In this document: positions 26,247 through 35,852 of the stretch, one piece after another | Position numbering within the stretch: position 1 is the stretch's first letter | Layout: each line of letters starts with the position of its first letter | From: Saccharibacillus sacchari DSM 19268 | GTDB taxonomy: Bacteria > Bacillota > Bacilli > Paenibacillales > Paenibacillaceae | Assembly: GCF_000585395.1 (NCBI RefSeq) | Contig: NZ_KK073875.1 | Location: 1,454,407 to 1,518,406 of the forward strand | DNA length: 64,000 bases | Reading direction: 5' to 3' | The notes under the pieces: generated by a model | Seen by the model: the letters and a program-made list of their open reading frames with translations, nothing else | Database searches by the model: none | Told to the model about the DNA's origin: nothing | Program-made: the position numbers and the translations under genes

Positions 26247-27837
26247 CTTTCAAAATAGTTTCCCTTCATTATCCGATGAAGGAATTTCCATAATAAAACC
26301 CGTTGAAGACAAAAAAAAATCAAAAAAAAGTGATAGCACTGCAGAAGCACCTCTTTTTCTTGAAGACAATTTAAAGTTAGAATGGCCGGAATATTCACAA
26401 AAAGTTGAGAAGAAAAATAAGAAGGAAGTTAATCATGTAAAAAGAAACGAAAAATCCAAGGAAAAGATACTACGTCCAGTATCTAGGTCTCCTGAAAAAG
26501 AAAAAGCATTGTCTATCAGAACTTCAAATCATCAACTAGCTGAAGTTCTAATGCAACTACATCAGTTTGTTGTAATTGAAGATGCCTTGTACTATTGGGA
26601 CTCTTCTCTTCAGTACTTTATCGATTTAATGGGTGACAAAATCGATGCTTTTATAAGGCAAAATATCCCTGAGGAATTTAAAAGGAATATAAATTCAAAT
26701 ACAAATAAAGAAATATTTCGCTGGATAAAAACAAAAAAACACCTTCAGATCAAAGGAGATGAATTACTTAAAAGAAAAGAATATGTCGCTTTTGCAAACT
26801 GTATTATCAGGATTGAGGACATGAAAGTATTAAGGCATAGTCCAGATTATTATTTCACTTCAGTTATTAATGCGAACTATCCAATAAATGAATTCGAAGA
26901 CGGAGAGACATTTGAAGAATTCGTTTATCAGATAACAGGCGGAAATCAAGCTTTATATCTCAGATTACAAGAATTGTTTGGATATGTTCTATCTGAAATT
27001 AGAGATGTGAAAGTCATTCCCTTTCTTTTAGGTCCTAAAGACAGTGGAAAATCAATCATACTCAAACTCTTGGAAAATCTAATCGGCGAAGACTTTTTTA
27101 CCAGTCTTAGTTTTGAAAATTTTAGTGATGCTAGTTATCTAGGCCATTTGTTTGGAAAAAAGCTGAATGCTTGCGGAGAAGTTTCCGAGATTGCTTTAAA
27201 TCGTTTAGATGTTCTTAAAAAAATATCTGGCGGCGATTATGTTATGGCACGCTTTCTTTATGATCAATCCTTTAAGTTTATCAATAAAGCAGCATTGCTT
27301 TTTGCAGGTAATCACCTGCCAACAATTAAAGGAATAGATAAATCTAATGCGTTTAGCGAAAGGCTAGCCATATTCCCTTTCAATTATCCAGTTCCCAAAG
27401 AACAACAAGACATTTACCTGTTGGATAAATTATTGAAAGAAAAATCTTATATAGTGGAATGGGCTTTACAGGGCTTAAGACGTTGGTCTAACAATAATCA
27501 CCAGTTTACAACATGTGAGGAGATTGAAGAATTGGAAGAACAATATTCTCAACAGAATAACCCTATTCTTACATTTATCCATAAGCGTTGTATTCTACAT
27601 TCTGATTCACGAATTTATTCAAGTGAGCTTTATGCCGCTTATAAGAACTACTGTAACGAAAATGGTATGGCTTATGAAACTATAACTTCCTTTAACAAGG
27701 AAGTTAAATCTCTCAGCACTCTAAAATACTCAAGGTTTCGTCAAGGAGAAAGGAATGATAACGGGTATACAGGGATAAGTTTAAGGTCGGAGTATGAATT
27801 AGAGGAGGAGATGGATTATGAAGATTCCGATTTCTAA
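26224..27837 (+). CDS. SF3 helicase / phage-plasmid P4-type primase C-terminal protein
   Basis: A 537-residue replication protein. The central part (residues about 240-470) is a superfamily 3 helicase as in D5/P4-type primase-helicases: Walker A GPKDSGKSII at 270-279, Walker B region ACGEVSEIAL near 320, sensor-like LLFAGNHLPTIKG near 360, and an arginine-finger-like stretch AFSERLAIFPF. The N-terminal 90 residues are Lys/Ser-rich and look unstructured; no primase catalytic domain is evident. ATG at 26224 (or 26227) is chosen as start and lies inside the end of the previous gene. It probably replicates the excised element. The excisionase gene overlaps its 3' end by 20 bases. Confidence 0.85.
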   Translation: MMNFMNDNFQNSFPSLSDEGISIIKPVEDKKKSKKSDSTAEAPLFLEDNLKLEWPEYSQKVEKKNKKEVNHVKRNEKSKEKILRPVSRSPEKEKALSIRTSNHQLAEVLMQLHQFVVIEDALYYWDSSLQYFIDLMGDKIDAFIRQNIPEEFKRNINSNTNKEIFRWIKTKKHLQIKGDELLKRKEYVAFANCIIRIEDMKVLRHSPDYYFTSVINANYPINEFEDGETFEEFVYQITGGNQALYLRLQELFGYVLSEIRDVKVIPFLLGPKDSGKSIILKLLENLIGEDFFTSLSFENFSDASYLGHLFGKKLNACGEVSEIALNRLDVLKKISGGDYVMARFLYDQSFKFINKAALLFAGNHLPTIKGIDKSNAFSERLAIFPFNYPVPKEQQDIYLLDKLLKEKSYIVEWALQGLRRWSNNNHQFTTCEEIEELEEQYSQQNNPILTFIHKRCILHSDSRIYSSELYAAYKNYCNENGMAYETITSFNKEVKSLSTLKYSRFRQGERNDNGYTGISLRSEYELEEEMDYEDSDF

Positions 27838-28033
27838 ACCAAAAAAAATGAATACTTTAACTGTAACCGAAGCCTGGGAACATATTTTCGAACGAAAAAT
27901 TTCTAAAGATACGCTTTACAATGAGGTTCGAGCAGGCCGAATCCCCCATACTCGTATTGGAAGCAAAATTTTATTTCGTCGGGATACCCTAAACGCCTGG
28001 TTTGAAGAACAGGAACAGAAAAATTTAAGTTAA
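27818..28033 (+). CDS. xis: Excisionase-type HTH protein (Xis)
   Basis: A 71-residue winged-HTH excisionase: LTVTEAWEHIFERKISKD, then EVRAGRIPHTRIGSKILF and RRDTLNAWF, the standard pattern of Tn916/phage Xis proteins. It overlaps the end of the primase-helicase gene and lies 83 bases before the integrase on the same strand, with a hairpin between. It should bias the integrase toward excision and may also regulate transcription. ATG at 27818 is preceded by gaggaggagatgg. Confidence 0.88.
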   Translation: MKIPISKPKKMNTLTVTEAWEHIFERKISKDTLYNEVRAGRIPHTRIGSKILFRRDTLNAWFEEQEQKNLS

Positions 28034-28048
28034 CACTCAAAAGTTTAT

Positions 28049-28074
28049 AGGGGCTCACAATTCTGTGAGTCCCT
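28049..28074 (+). terminator. Hairpin between xis and int
   Basis: An 11-bp stem (aggggctcaca / tgtgagtccct, one G-T pair) with a 4-base loop, followed by attta on the plus strand. It could reduce readthrough from replication genes into the integrase gene. Confidence 0.6.
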
Positions 28075-28116
28075 ATTTAGTCATGCCTATTTTAAGGAAT
28101 GGAGGCTGTATAAATT

Positions 28117-29364
28117 ATGGCTAGCATTGAGAAGCGCGGTAACAACTCTTGGAGACTCGTAGTAGAAATCGGTTACGATGCAACCGGTAAGCGTATAAAA
28201 CGCTATAAAACCGTTAAAGTTGATGATCCTTCCCTTTTGAGAACGACGAAGCGACTTAAGGAGTTTCTGAACGATGAGCTTTTAAAATTCAAAATCGAAG
28301 TAGAAGCTGGTGAATACATTGTCCCTGAAAAAATGACTTTTGCAGCTTTTGTACAAGAATGGAGGACCAAATATGCAGAGCGACACTTAGCCGAAAAAAC
28401 CTTAATTCTCTACGAGTCACATCTCAAAAATCGAATCCTCCCTCAGTTTGGTCATATGCGTCTGGATCAGATCAAGCCTCTTCACATTTTAGAATTCTTA
28501 GAAACTCTATCACGTAACGGAGATCGAATGGGCTTTCGCAAAGGCAAGGTATCTTCCGGAACGATTGAAGTCGTCCATAGAGTATTAAAAAATATATTTA
28601 CACGCGCAGTAGAGTGGAAACTCTTAAAGGAAAATCCTGTAGCCAAGATAAAGAAACCACGAGTCAAACATAAAGAGGTACGCCCATATGATGAACAAGA
28701 AATAAAGCTCCTTTTAATAGCGCTTCAGCAGGCCCCTATTCACTGGAGAGTCATGATAACCCTGGCACTGATAACCGGCTTGCGTAGAGGTGAATTGTTG
28801 GGTCTAGAGTGGCACCATATCGACTGGGAAACAGGAGTCATTTCAGTAGAGCAAAGTGTAACGCTCTCTCCAGGCGGCGAAGCTCATGTAAAAGAACCCA
28901 AAACCAAAAGCTCAAGGCGTAAGGTTGCTATACCTCCTGCTATGCTTAAAGAACTCCAAGAGTACCGTTCATACAAGATGGACGAGTTTGAAAAGATCGG
29001 AGACCGCTGGCAAGGTAATGGACGCTACTTTGTTTTCAGTCATCCAGATGGCAAAGCTTTTCATCAGGAAAGACCTTATCTTTGGTTTCGCGATTTCCTA
29101 AAGAAAAAAGGGCTTCGCTATATTCGGTTTCACGATCTCAGGCATACTTCAGCTACGCTACTGATCAATCAAGGCATACATGCTAAGGTTATCTCTGAAA
29201 GGCTAGGACATGGGAATATAGGGACTACTATGAACGTGTATGGTCATGTATTAAGAGCAGCAGATCAATCAGCTGCAGATAAGTTTGAGTCAATTCTAGA
29301 GCTTCAATCAGTTGCGAATGTATTAGATATGAAGGAACAAGGCAGTGATAAAGCTAAGCATTAG
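28117..29364 (+). CDS. int: Tyrosine recombinase / integrase (Tn916-phage family)
   Basis: A 415-residue tyrosine integrase. The N-terminus (residues 1-60) has the arm-type DNA-binding domain, MASIEKRGNNSWRLVVEIG, followed by a SAM-like core-binding domain. Catalytic residues are visible: Arg in ITGLRRGELLGL (about 226), His-x-x-Arg in FHDLRHTSA (about 339-342), His/Trp-box in LGHGNIGTT, and the nucleophile Tyr in MNVYGH (about 375). ATG at 28117 has GGAGG about 14 bases upstream. It would integrate and excise the element with the adjacent Xis. The attachment site is not proven; the nearby 3' end of rlmD is a plausible target. Confidence 0.93.
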   Translation: MASIEKRGNNSWRLVVEIGYDATGKRIKRYKTVKVDDPSLLRTTKRLKEFLNDELLKFKIEVEAGEYIVPEKMTFAAFVQEWRTKYAERHLAEKTLILYESHLKNRILPQFGHMRLDQIKPLHILEFLETLSRNGDRMGFRKGKVSSGTIEVVHRVLKNIFTRAVEWKLLKENPVAKIKKPRVKHKEVRPYDEQEIKLLLIALQQAPIHWRVMITLALITGLRRGELLGLEWHHIDWETGVISVEQSVTLSPGGEAHVKEPKTKSSRRKVAIPPAMLKELQEYRSYKMDEFEKIGDRWQGNGRYFVFSHPDGKAFHQERPYLWFRDFLKKKGLRYIRFHDLRHTSATLLINQGIHAKVISERLGHGNIGTTMNVYGHVLRAADQSAADKFESILELQSVANVLDMKEQGSDKAKH

Positions 29365-29676
29365 TAATTCCAATTAAAAGCGTATAGCGGCTCTTAGAAG
29401 GCGCCTTTTCTCCAACTTAGAACTGGTACAGCTAGCCTTCTTGAACTTAATCAAATGTCTCAAGATAGACTTCTTTGAATTGTATTTTAAGCAGATGAAC
29501 CCCCTCTACTCTCACTTCACATATTCAAAAAACTTTAAAGTAGCTGCAGATGAATGATTTTAGGGATAATACATTGAATTTCCTATACAATTTACTGCAA
29601 ATAAAAAATCTTCAACGTGCAGCAAACATAACTAAAAAGCTTCCATTGATATCAATGGAAGCTTTTTAGTGTCTCT
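29365..29676. other. Intergenic region between integrase and CBASS genes
   Basis: This 312-base AT-rich gap has no open frame with a ribosome binding site. It ends in the perfect palindromic terminator at 29632-29669. A self-complementary aaggcgcctt sits at about 29398-29407. I could not identify an attachment-site repeat here. Confidence 0.4.
29632..29669. terminator. Perfect 38-bp palindromic terminator after CBASS
   Basis: Each 19-base half (ctaaaaagcttccattgat) is the exact reverse complement of the other, with T-runs in both orientations. It lies 7 bases beyond the stop of the CD-NTase gene and also insulates against readthrough from the integrase side. Confidence 0.88.
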
Positions 29677-31080
29677 TTACGGATTAATAGGTACTCGAAT
29701 ACGATCTTTAGCCACCACCACTTGATCATGAACAATGTAGCATTCGACAATGTGGTCACCTTTAAATGAAGTGATCTCCGTTTTCGTTTCACCTCCAGAA
29801 CGAATTTGTCCTCTTATACAGTCTCTCCTAATCGCTTCCGTTCCTTGATTCAGTACTTTCCAATATACTCGATAACTACTATAACGTTGCTGGTCATCGG
29901 GTCGTATGCTTCGATATTTTTCTTCGAACTCGTTATAAGTAATCTTAAAAGTTAAATTCTTTTGTGCAGGTAATTTTAAAACGAGAGCAAGCATTTCTCG
30001 AAGTGATCTTCTTCGATATCCTGCAATATCAACTTCGCAATCAATCTCTAATTCGTATCGAATATCAACTTGAAACATATCATCAATAAATTCTTCAGTA
30101 TTTCGGACTGCTCCTACAAAAGGTTGGGTAAAACTTGAAGCTTCAATTACATTCGTAGGCACAGGGAATGCAGTACCAAAAAGATCTTGTAAAGATTCAT
30201 AAACATTATCGCTTTCTTCCGTGCAGTTCTTGATTTTATTATAGGCTTTTTTGGCACGGCTAATAAACTTACCGTTCTTGTTATAGACCCGTTGACGACT
30301 GCCCAAAGCAAACCAATACTTCTGCTGTGGATCTTGTTCTTTGAGATACCCGAATAGGTCAGTAAATAGTTGCAGGTAGTCATCAAAAGCACACTGTTGG
30401 TAGTGCTTATACTTCTCATCACTAAAGAAGTTATACGTTAGGGTATCAATTAGCAATCCACCAAATTTAAACCCTTTGTTGTTTTTCCAAGCTCGAATCA
30501 TTCGACAAACATTTTGGTAATGAGCATTCGTCATATCAATCATGACTTCAGCTTCTATCATCTCCGGAATTGGATTTGTTTTTTTCCAACTTCCTCCGTT
30601 ATTGCTGTCCGGATAATCAAAAGCTCCGTCTGATCGTTCAAAAACAGGACACACTTCAATCTCGCATTTAGCACTTTTCATACTGACAACTACAACTTGT
30701 CCGTCGCCACGTACAATTGTATTAGGATAAATTTCTTTGATTCTTCCTTTAACCTCTTGTAGCAACTGCGATTGAACATTTTCTGATCGAGAATCGAAAT
30801 CCTTTTTCACTTCAGCTGGCAAGATAAAAAGCATGTCCATATCACTAATACCTTTGATCGCTGTCTTTCTCCCTAATGAGCCAACGATATGACCATGATC
30901 TTCATCGCTCTCTTCCTGCCAATATGAGCTGTTTAATTTATTGACGATACGATAATATGGATCGTCATCACTCGATTCATCCTCTTGATCTTCTACTTCA
31001 GATTCCGTACCATCAACATTTAACTTTTCTACGTTAATAGCCAGACTTTCTACAAACGTTTTAAATGAATCTTTTAACAT
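29677..31080 (-). CDS. CBASS CD-NTase (cyclic oligonucleotide synthase) with AGS-C sensor domain
   Basis: A 467-residue cGAS/DncV-like nucleotidyltransferase. The nucleotidyltransferase signature is GSLGRKTAIKGISDMDM at residues 67-83 with acidic residues D80 and D82; the third metal ligand appears to be E142 in EIEVCPVF. The C-terminal 120 residues (from about 345: RYELEIDCEVDIAG to the end) match the AGS-C immunoglobulin-like domain found on SMODS/CD-NTase proteins and proposed to sense ligands. On phage infection such enzymes make cyclic di- or trinucleotides that switch on an effector. Here the effector is the SLATT protein encoded 13 bases upstream. ATG at 31080 has GGAG eight bases upstream. 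No ancillary ubiquitin-like or HORMA/TRIP13 genes are present, so this is a minimal (type I-like) CBASS. Confidence 0.9.
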   Translation of the reverse strand: MLKDSFKTFVESLAINVEKLNVDGTESEVEDQEDESSDDDPYYRIVNKLNSSYWQEESDEDHGHIVGSLGRKTAIKGISDMDMLFILPAEVKKDFDSRSENVQSQLLQEVKGRIKEIYPNTIVRGDGQVVVVSMKSAKCEIEVCPVFERSDGAFDYPDSNNGGSWKKTNPIPEMIEAEVMIDMTNAHYQNVCRMIRAWKNNKGFKFGGLLIDTLTYNFFSDEKYKHYQQCAFDDYLQLFTDLFGYLKEQDPQQKYWFALGSRQRVYNKNGKFISRAKKAYNKIKNCTEESDNVYESLQDLFGTAFPVPTNVIEASSFTQPFVGAVRNTEEFIDDMFQVDIRYELEIDCEVDIAGYRRRSLREMLALVLKLPAQKNLTFKITYNEFEEKYRSIRPDDQQRYSSYRVYWKVLNQGTEAIRRDCIRGQIRSGGETKTEITSFKGDHIVECYIVHDQVVVAKDRIRVPINP

Positions 31081-31093
31081 GCTCTCTTCTCCT

Positions 31094-31702
31094 TCACACT
31101 ATATAGTCAATTAATAATTGGAACAAATAAACGATAATAATGAGGACAATTAAGGTCACCAGAAGAAGAAGCATGATTTTATATATACCTGGAACTTTAT
31201 CTTTCCAGAATTTAAACTTAAGCTCATCATTCATCCATTCAATTTGTGATTCCCCAAAAAATTTGATGTGTGCGAGTGTGTGCGAAAAAAAGATTTGTTT
31301 AGATATAGATAATCGACTGTAATCATTCATGATACGAGTTAGTTCAGGCTTATGACGTTCATAATCGAAATGTGTTTCACTTTTAGCTGCAAGATATAAC
31401 GCTTTCAGATCATCATGTAAGCGTGTTAAAGCTTTACCAGAGTCGTTATATGCGTTTTTTTCACCATCATATTGAGTAATAGTGTACGAAATAATACTGA
31501 TTATTACTAAAGCCAATGAGATCAGATCACTATAAGGAATGTCTGATTTCCATAATTGAACTACTCCGATAGATACGCCTATCAAAGCAATGAACCTTGG
31601 AAATTTTTCGATAATATCATACGTAGATAGATGCTTCTTTGCCCCAAAGTAAATGTTGTATCCGCGGGATGCTAAAAGTTTCAAAAATTCTTCCCTACTC
31701 AA
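31094..31702 (-). CDS. CBASS effector: SLATT-domain membrane protein
   Basis: A 202-residue SLATT-family protein (SMODS- and SLOG-associating 2TM effector). Two adjacent transmembrane helices are visible at about residues 36-51 (RFIALIGVSIGVVQLW) and 60-76, then a helical cytosolic stretch (GKALTRLHDDLKALYLAAK), and a third strongly hydrophobic helix at 173-200. In CBASS these proteins are thought to form pores when they bind the nucleotide signal, killing the infected cell. The frame extends to 31774, but AGGTGG five bases ahead of TTG at 31702 marks that as the start (MSREEFLKLLAS). A strong terminator hairpin lies about 30 bases upstream of this start. Confidence 0.85.
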   Translation of the reverse strand: MSREEFLKLLASRGYNIYFGAKKHLSTYDIIEKFPRFIALIGVSIGVVQLWKSDIPYSDLISLALVIISIISYTITQYDGEKNAYNDSGKALTRLHDDLKALYLAAKSETHFDYERHKPELTRIMNDYSRLSISKQIFFSHTLAHIKFFGESQIEWMNDELKFKFWKDKVPGIYKIMLLLLVTLIVLIIIVYLFQLLIDYIV

Positions 31703-31737
31703 ACAATCCACCTCTTTCAAACTAGTCATATATAAAA

Positions 31738-31780
31738 AAAGCTTCGAGGGTCGATTGCTTAAGTCGAATCTCAAAGCTTT
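31738..31780 (-). terminator. Intrinsic terminator in the leader of the CBASS operon
   Basis: On the minus strand an 11-bp stem (aaagctttgag pairing with ctcgaagcttt, one G-U), then an internal mismatch and four more pairs, ends in seven T (31734-31740). It lies only about 30 bases before the TTG start of the SLATT gene and about 190 bases after the upstream gene, so it may be an attenuator of CBASS or the terminator of the upstream unit. Confidence 0.75.
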
Positions 31781-31973
31781 GTCTCGATTTCTAGAAAGAA
31801 ACTGATTTCGAGAGAATTACAATAAAGAATAGAATTTGTCCCCTGCTCTCTCCGTCTAATGTGAGAAGCAGTTGATTAGCATGTATGTCATATTAAAACT
31901 TTAATTTTGAGAGCAACCAGTCACTACAATCTTCAAGATCCTCAACCATTATCTAGGCTCACTCACTTATACG

Positions 31974-32717
31974 CTAAGAGAACCAATGGATAATAGTACG
32001 AATAAGCATTTCAATATCTTGAATAAGTTCAGATGCTCCTTCTTTGGTATCTGGGTAATCTCTTAATTCCGGTAAAACAATCTGATGAATAAATAGAAGG
32101 ATAGCTATAACGGGGTTTACTTTTACTTGGGTTTGATCGGCAGGGGCATCTGTGATTTCCTCAACGGATGCTTCTATAACTTCATGGTTATTCGCTCCAT
32201 AATCAAAATCTATTTCTTCGATTTTGATTGCTTCAGGAAAAACTTCTTGGAAATCGGTAACGAGTTTAGAAAATGAGCTGAAAATAGGATCAGGAATAAT
32301 CGACTCATAATTTCTAGCCAATTCTGCGGCTCGCAAAGTAGCGCTTAGCATACTTGTCGCATTCGAAGCAAAAACACTTTGATACTGTTCAAATATTTGA
32401 TGTCCAGGCTGTTCTATACCTTCAGTCATTTTAAGCATTTCTTCAATACCATTATTTTTGAAGGTCTGAGCCAAGTTATCTAAAGTACGAGCATGCTGTG
32501 ATACCACATCCAGATGAATAAAAGAGGCTTGAATACCCAAAGGATCGGTTGGGATCGATCCCCCTCCCATATCAAACTGCGAAAGCCCTAATCCTTTGAT
32601 AGAGTCTTGATGATCGCTAATCATTTTTATAGCGCCTGTATCAAAATTTACAGGCTGGATCTGCTTGAGAACATCCATAGCCCCTAATATGCTTGGGTCA
32701 ATTTCAAAATTCTTCAT
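31974..32717 (-). CDS. Unknown 247-residue protein upstream of CBASS
   Basis: I do not recognise this protein. It is acidic and predicted mostly helical, with an N-terminal part of repeated Asp/Gln/Ile patterns (IDPSILGAMDVLKQ), a Ser/Ala-rich helix near residues 115-135, an acidic linker near 180-195, and a hydrophobic C-terminal helix (NPVIAILLFIHQIVLPEL) that could be amphipathic or membrane-associated. ATG at 32717 is preceded by GGTGGGGAG, a strong ribosome binding site, so the gene is very likely real. It is in the same direction as CBASS but separated by 271 bases and a terminator hairpin. A phage-tail or abortive-infection role would be a guess. Confidence 0.75.
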   Translation of the reverse strand: MKNFEIDPSILGAMDVLKQIQPVNFDTGAIKMISDHQDSIKGLGLSQFDMGGGSIPTDPLGIQASFIHLDVVSQHARTLDNLAQTFKNNGIEEMLKMTEGIEQPGHQIFEQYQSVFASNATSMLSATLRAAELARNYESIIPDPIFSSFSKLVTDFQEVFPEAIKIEEIDFDYGANNHEVIEASVEEITDAPADQTQVKVNPVIAILLFIHQIVLPELRDYPDTKEGASELIQDIEMLIRTIIHWFS

Positions 32718-32988
32718 GAACTCTCCCCACCTTTTCCGAATGTGTGTTCCTACCCTCTTCCTTATACGATTGCTTAATTAAATGCGTTTCACGATTTTCT
32801 ACATTTCTAAAAGAAGTTCTACTACTCAATTTTCCGCACAATTTTCTGTCTGAAGAATACAACCCGCCCTCTCCGCTATAAGATCAAAACATCGTCGCTC
32901 GTATTTAATTCATTTCAGCATTTTGCACGCATAGTTAAAATATCTGCCGTCTCATACAATAAGATTATACCAACCAAGGAGGAGTTAC
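32718..32988. other. Divergent intergenic region
   Basis: An AT-rich gap between the 247-residue gene (minus) and the 323-residue gene (plus). It must hold both promoters. The sequence tctcatacaataagattatacc just before the plus-strand start looks -10-like, but I cannot pair it with a good -35. Confidence 0.35.
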
Positions 32989-33960
32989 ATGAGAAAAGAA
33001 GAGATCATTGCTCAAGCAAAAGCGGATGGCATTGTATTAAGCCGGTCGCAACTCGAAAGATATATTCAAAATGGACTATTAATCGGACATCGACAAAGTG
33101 AAGGATATAAAAAGGGCGTCGTTTCTTTTTTCCCAAACGCTATGGATACAATCCGCTTTATCGCAGAGTATACCAAAACATATAAACTCAAAAAGAACAC
33201 AGACCTGCTCTTTCTGCTTTTTTGGAATGGATTCCCTGTTGACGAAGACAAATTAAAACGTGAGCTGGTTGAATATCAATACACGCTAAATTGGGTATTT
33301 CACAAAATCAGCAAAGAACGTGAAGATTCTTCCAAATTGGAAACCATGCTTGATCGTTTATGGGACGATGATAAGAAGCTGATTCAAAAAAAACCTGGAA
33401 GACCCAGTAAACAGGTACAAGCCGAACAAAAGAAACTAGAGGCCCATTACCGTATGGAATACAAACTGTTTATGACGTTTATTAGAGATGGATTTTTGAA
33501 GAAGTCGATCGCTTGGGAGGCCGTTGAAGCGTTTTTCAAAGTCCATGTTCCCTTTGTTTATCTAGACCTTAAAGGTTTATATGTACAACTGCTGGATGTG
33601 TCTAAGAGTTTTAAATGGATCTCTCATTCTGATCCCATCGATTTTCTTCTATTAAAAAAAACCGTAGGACTGCTTCAACATTATCAAACAGAATTATATG
33701 TGCTTGGCCAAATTTCCTTCTTAGATCCTACAGGAGAGATGAATCGGCAACATCGAGCAGGGTGGCTGGGACAAGATCCGGAATTCACACGATTTGCTTT
33801 AATTTTGATACTTGCAAGTAGACAACTTCCGCAGTTGCATCATATGCTACAGTCTAAAGAACTAGAAACTTTCGCTGCGCAGGTCAAGCTTATGTTAAAT
33901 AACGCAACAAACTTGGAAGGAGGAGTAGAACATGAGCCACGTGCAGCTGTTGATCGGTGA
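32989..33960 (+). CDS. MerR-like HTH-containing hypothetical protein
   Basis: A 323-residue protein with an N-terminal MerR/excisionase-like HTH (LSRSQLERYIQNGLLIGHR, residues 17-35). A basic patch KKPGRPSKQ near residue 139 resembles an AT-hook. The remainder is helical and Leu-rich with no family I recognise. ATG at 32989 has AAGGAGGAG with good spacing. It could be a transcription or partition factor of the island. The following 37-residue membrane peptide starts inside its last codons with a very strong ribosome binding site, so the two are translationally linked. Confidence 0.75.
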   Translation: MRKEEIIAQAKADGIVLSRSQLERYIQNGLLIGHRQSEGYKKGVVSFFPNAMDTIRFIAEYTKTYKLKKNTDLLFLLFWNGFPVDEDKLKRELVEYQYTLNWVFHKISKEREDSSKLETMLDRLWDDDKKLIQKKPGRPSKQVQAEQKKLEAHYRMEYKLFMTFIRDGFLKKSIAWEAVEAFFKVHVPFVYLDLKGLYVQLLDVSKSFKWISHSDPIDFLLLKKTVGLLQHYQTELYVLGQISFLDPTGEMNRQHRAGWLGQDPEFTRFALILILASRQLPQLHHMLQSKELETFAAQVKLMLNNATNLEGGVEHEPRAAVDR

Positions 33961-34045
33961 TACTCATACAGTCGATCTCCCGAACTTCGTCATTTATATG
34001 ATGATTGCACTTATTCTGCATGGAATCTGGAGTATCAAACGCTAG
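33932..34045 (+). CDS. 37-residue membrane peptide
   Basis: A short gene starting with ATG at 33932, preceded by AAGGAGGAG at eight-base spacing, one of the best ribosome binding sites in the island. It overlaps the end of the HTH-like gene. The peptide has a polar start (MSHVQLLIGDTHTVDLPN) and one hydrophobic helix (FVIYMMIALILHGIWSI), so it should insert in the membrane. A toxin-like or holin-like role is possible but unproven. Confidence 0.6.
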   Translation: MSHVQLLIGDTHTVDLPNFVIYMMIALILHGIWSIKR

Positions 34046-34304
34046 TATGCTTAAAATATGAAAAAAACTGAATACCTCTTCTTTTAAACGCTTCACCTTT
34101 ATACGCCACATAGTGACTCTTCGCCTTTCGATTCGTAAACACAAGAACTACGAGCCAACCTGGCTCACTGATTCCCTACTTATACTGATTAAAAGAACAA
34201 AAAAGAAGCTATTATCACTTTATAAAGTGATAATAGCTTCTTTTGATAGATTTCAAAAAATAAATTCTTTGCGTCCCCAATCCGTCCCCAACTCATCTAT
34301 TATT
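34046..34304. other. Junction between island and core chromosome
   Basis: The AT-rich island ends here against the GC-rich rlmD gene. The gap contains the 44-bp palindrome at 34202-34245 and then a tandem cgtcccca motif (34276-34292) just past the rlmD stop. No gene is visible. This is where an attachment site would lie if the element used the 3' end of rlmD. Confidence 0.5.
34202..34245. terminator. Perfect 44-bp palindrome, bidirectional terminator at the island edge
   Basis: Two 22-base halves starting aaaagaagctattatcac are exact reverse complements with no unpaired centre. T-runs follow in both orientations. It sits between the last island gene and the convergent rlmD gene, and may terminate both. 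Confidence 0.85.

Positions 34305-35852
<1,548 letters not shown>

Noticed and set aside
3202-34292. cgtcccca near 3202 and twice at 34276-34292 as a pair of attachment repeats
   Set aside because: Only eight bases match and the flanks differ; too short to claim attL/attR. The left boundary of the island probably lies outside the window.
20475-34304. A complete conjugative element (ICE)
   Set aside because: No relaxase, coupling protein or type IV secretion genes are visible within the window; only integration, excision and replication functions are.
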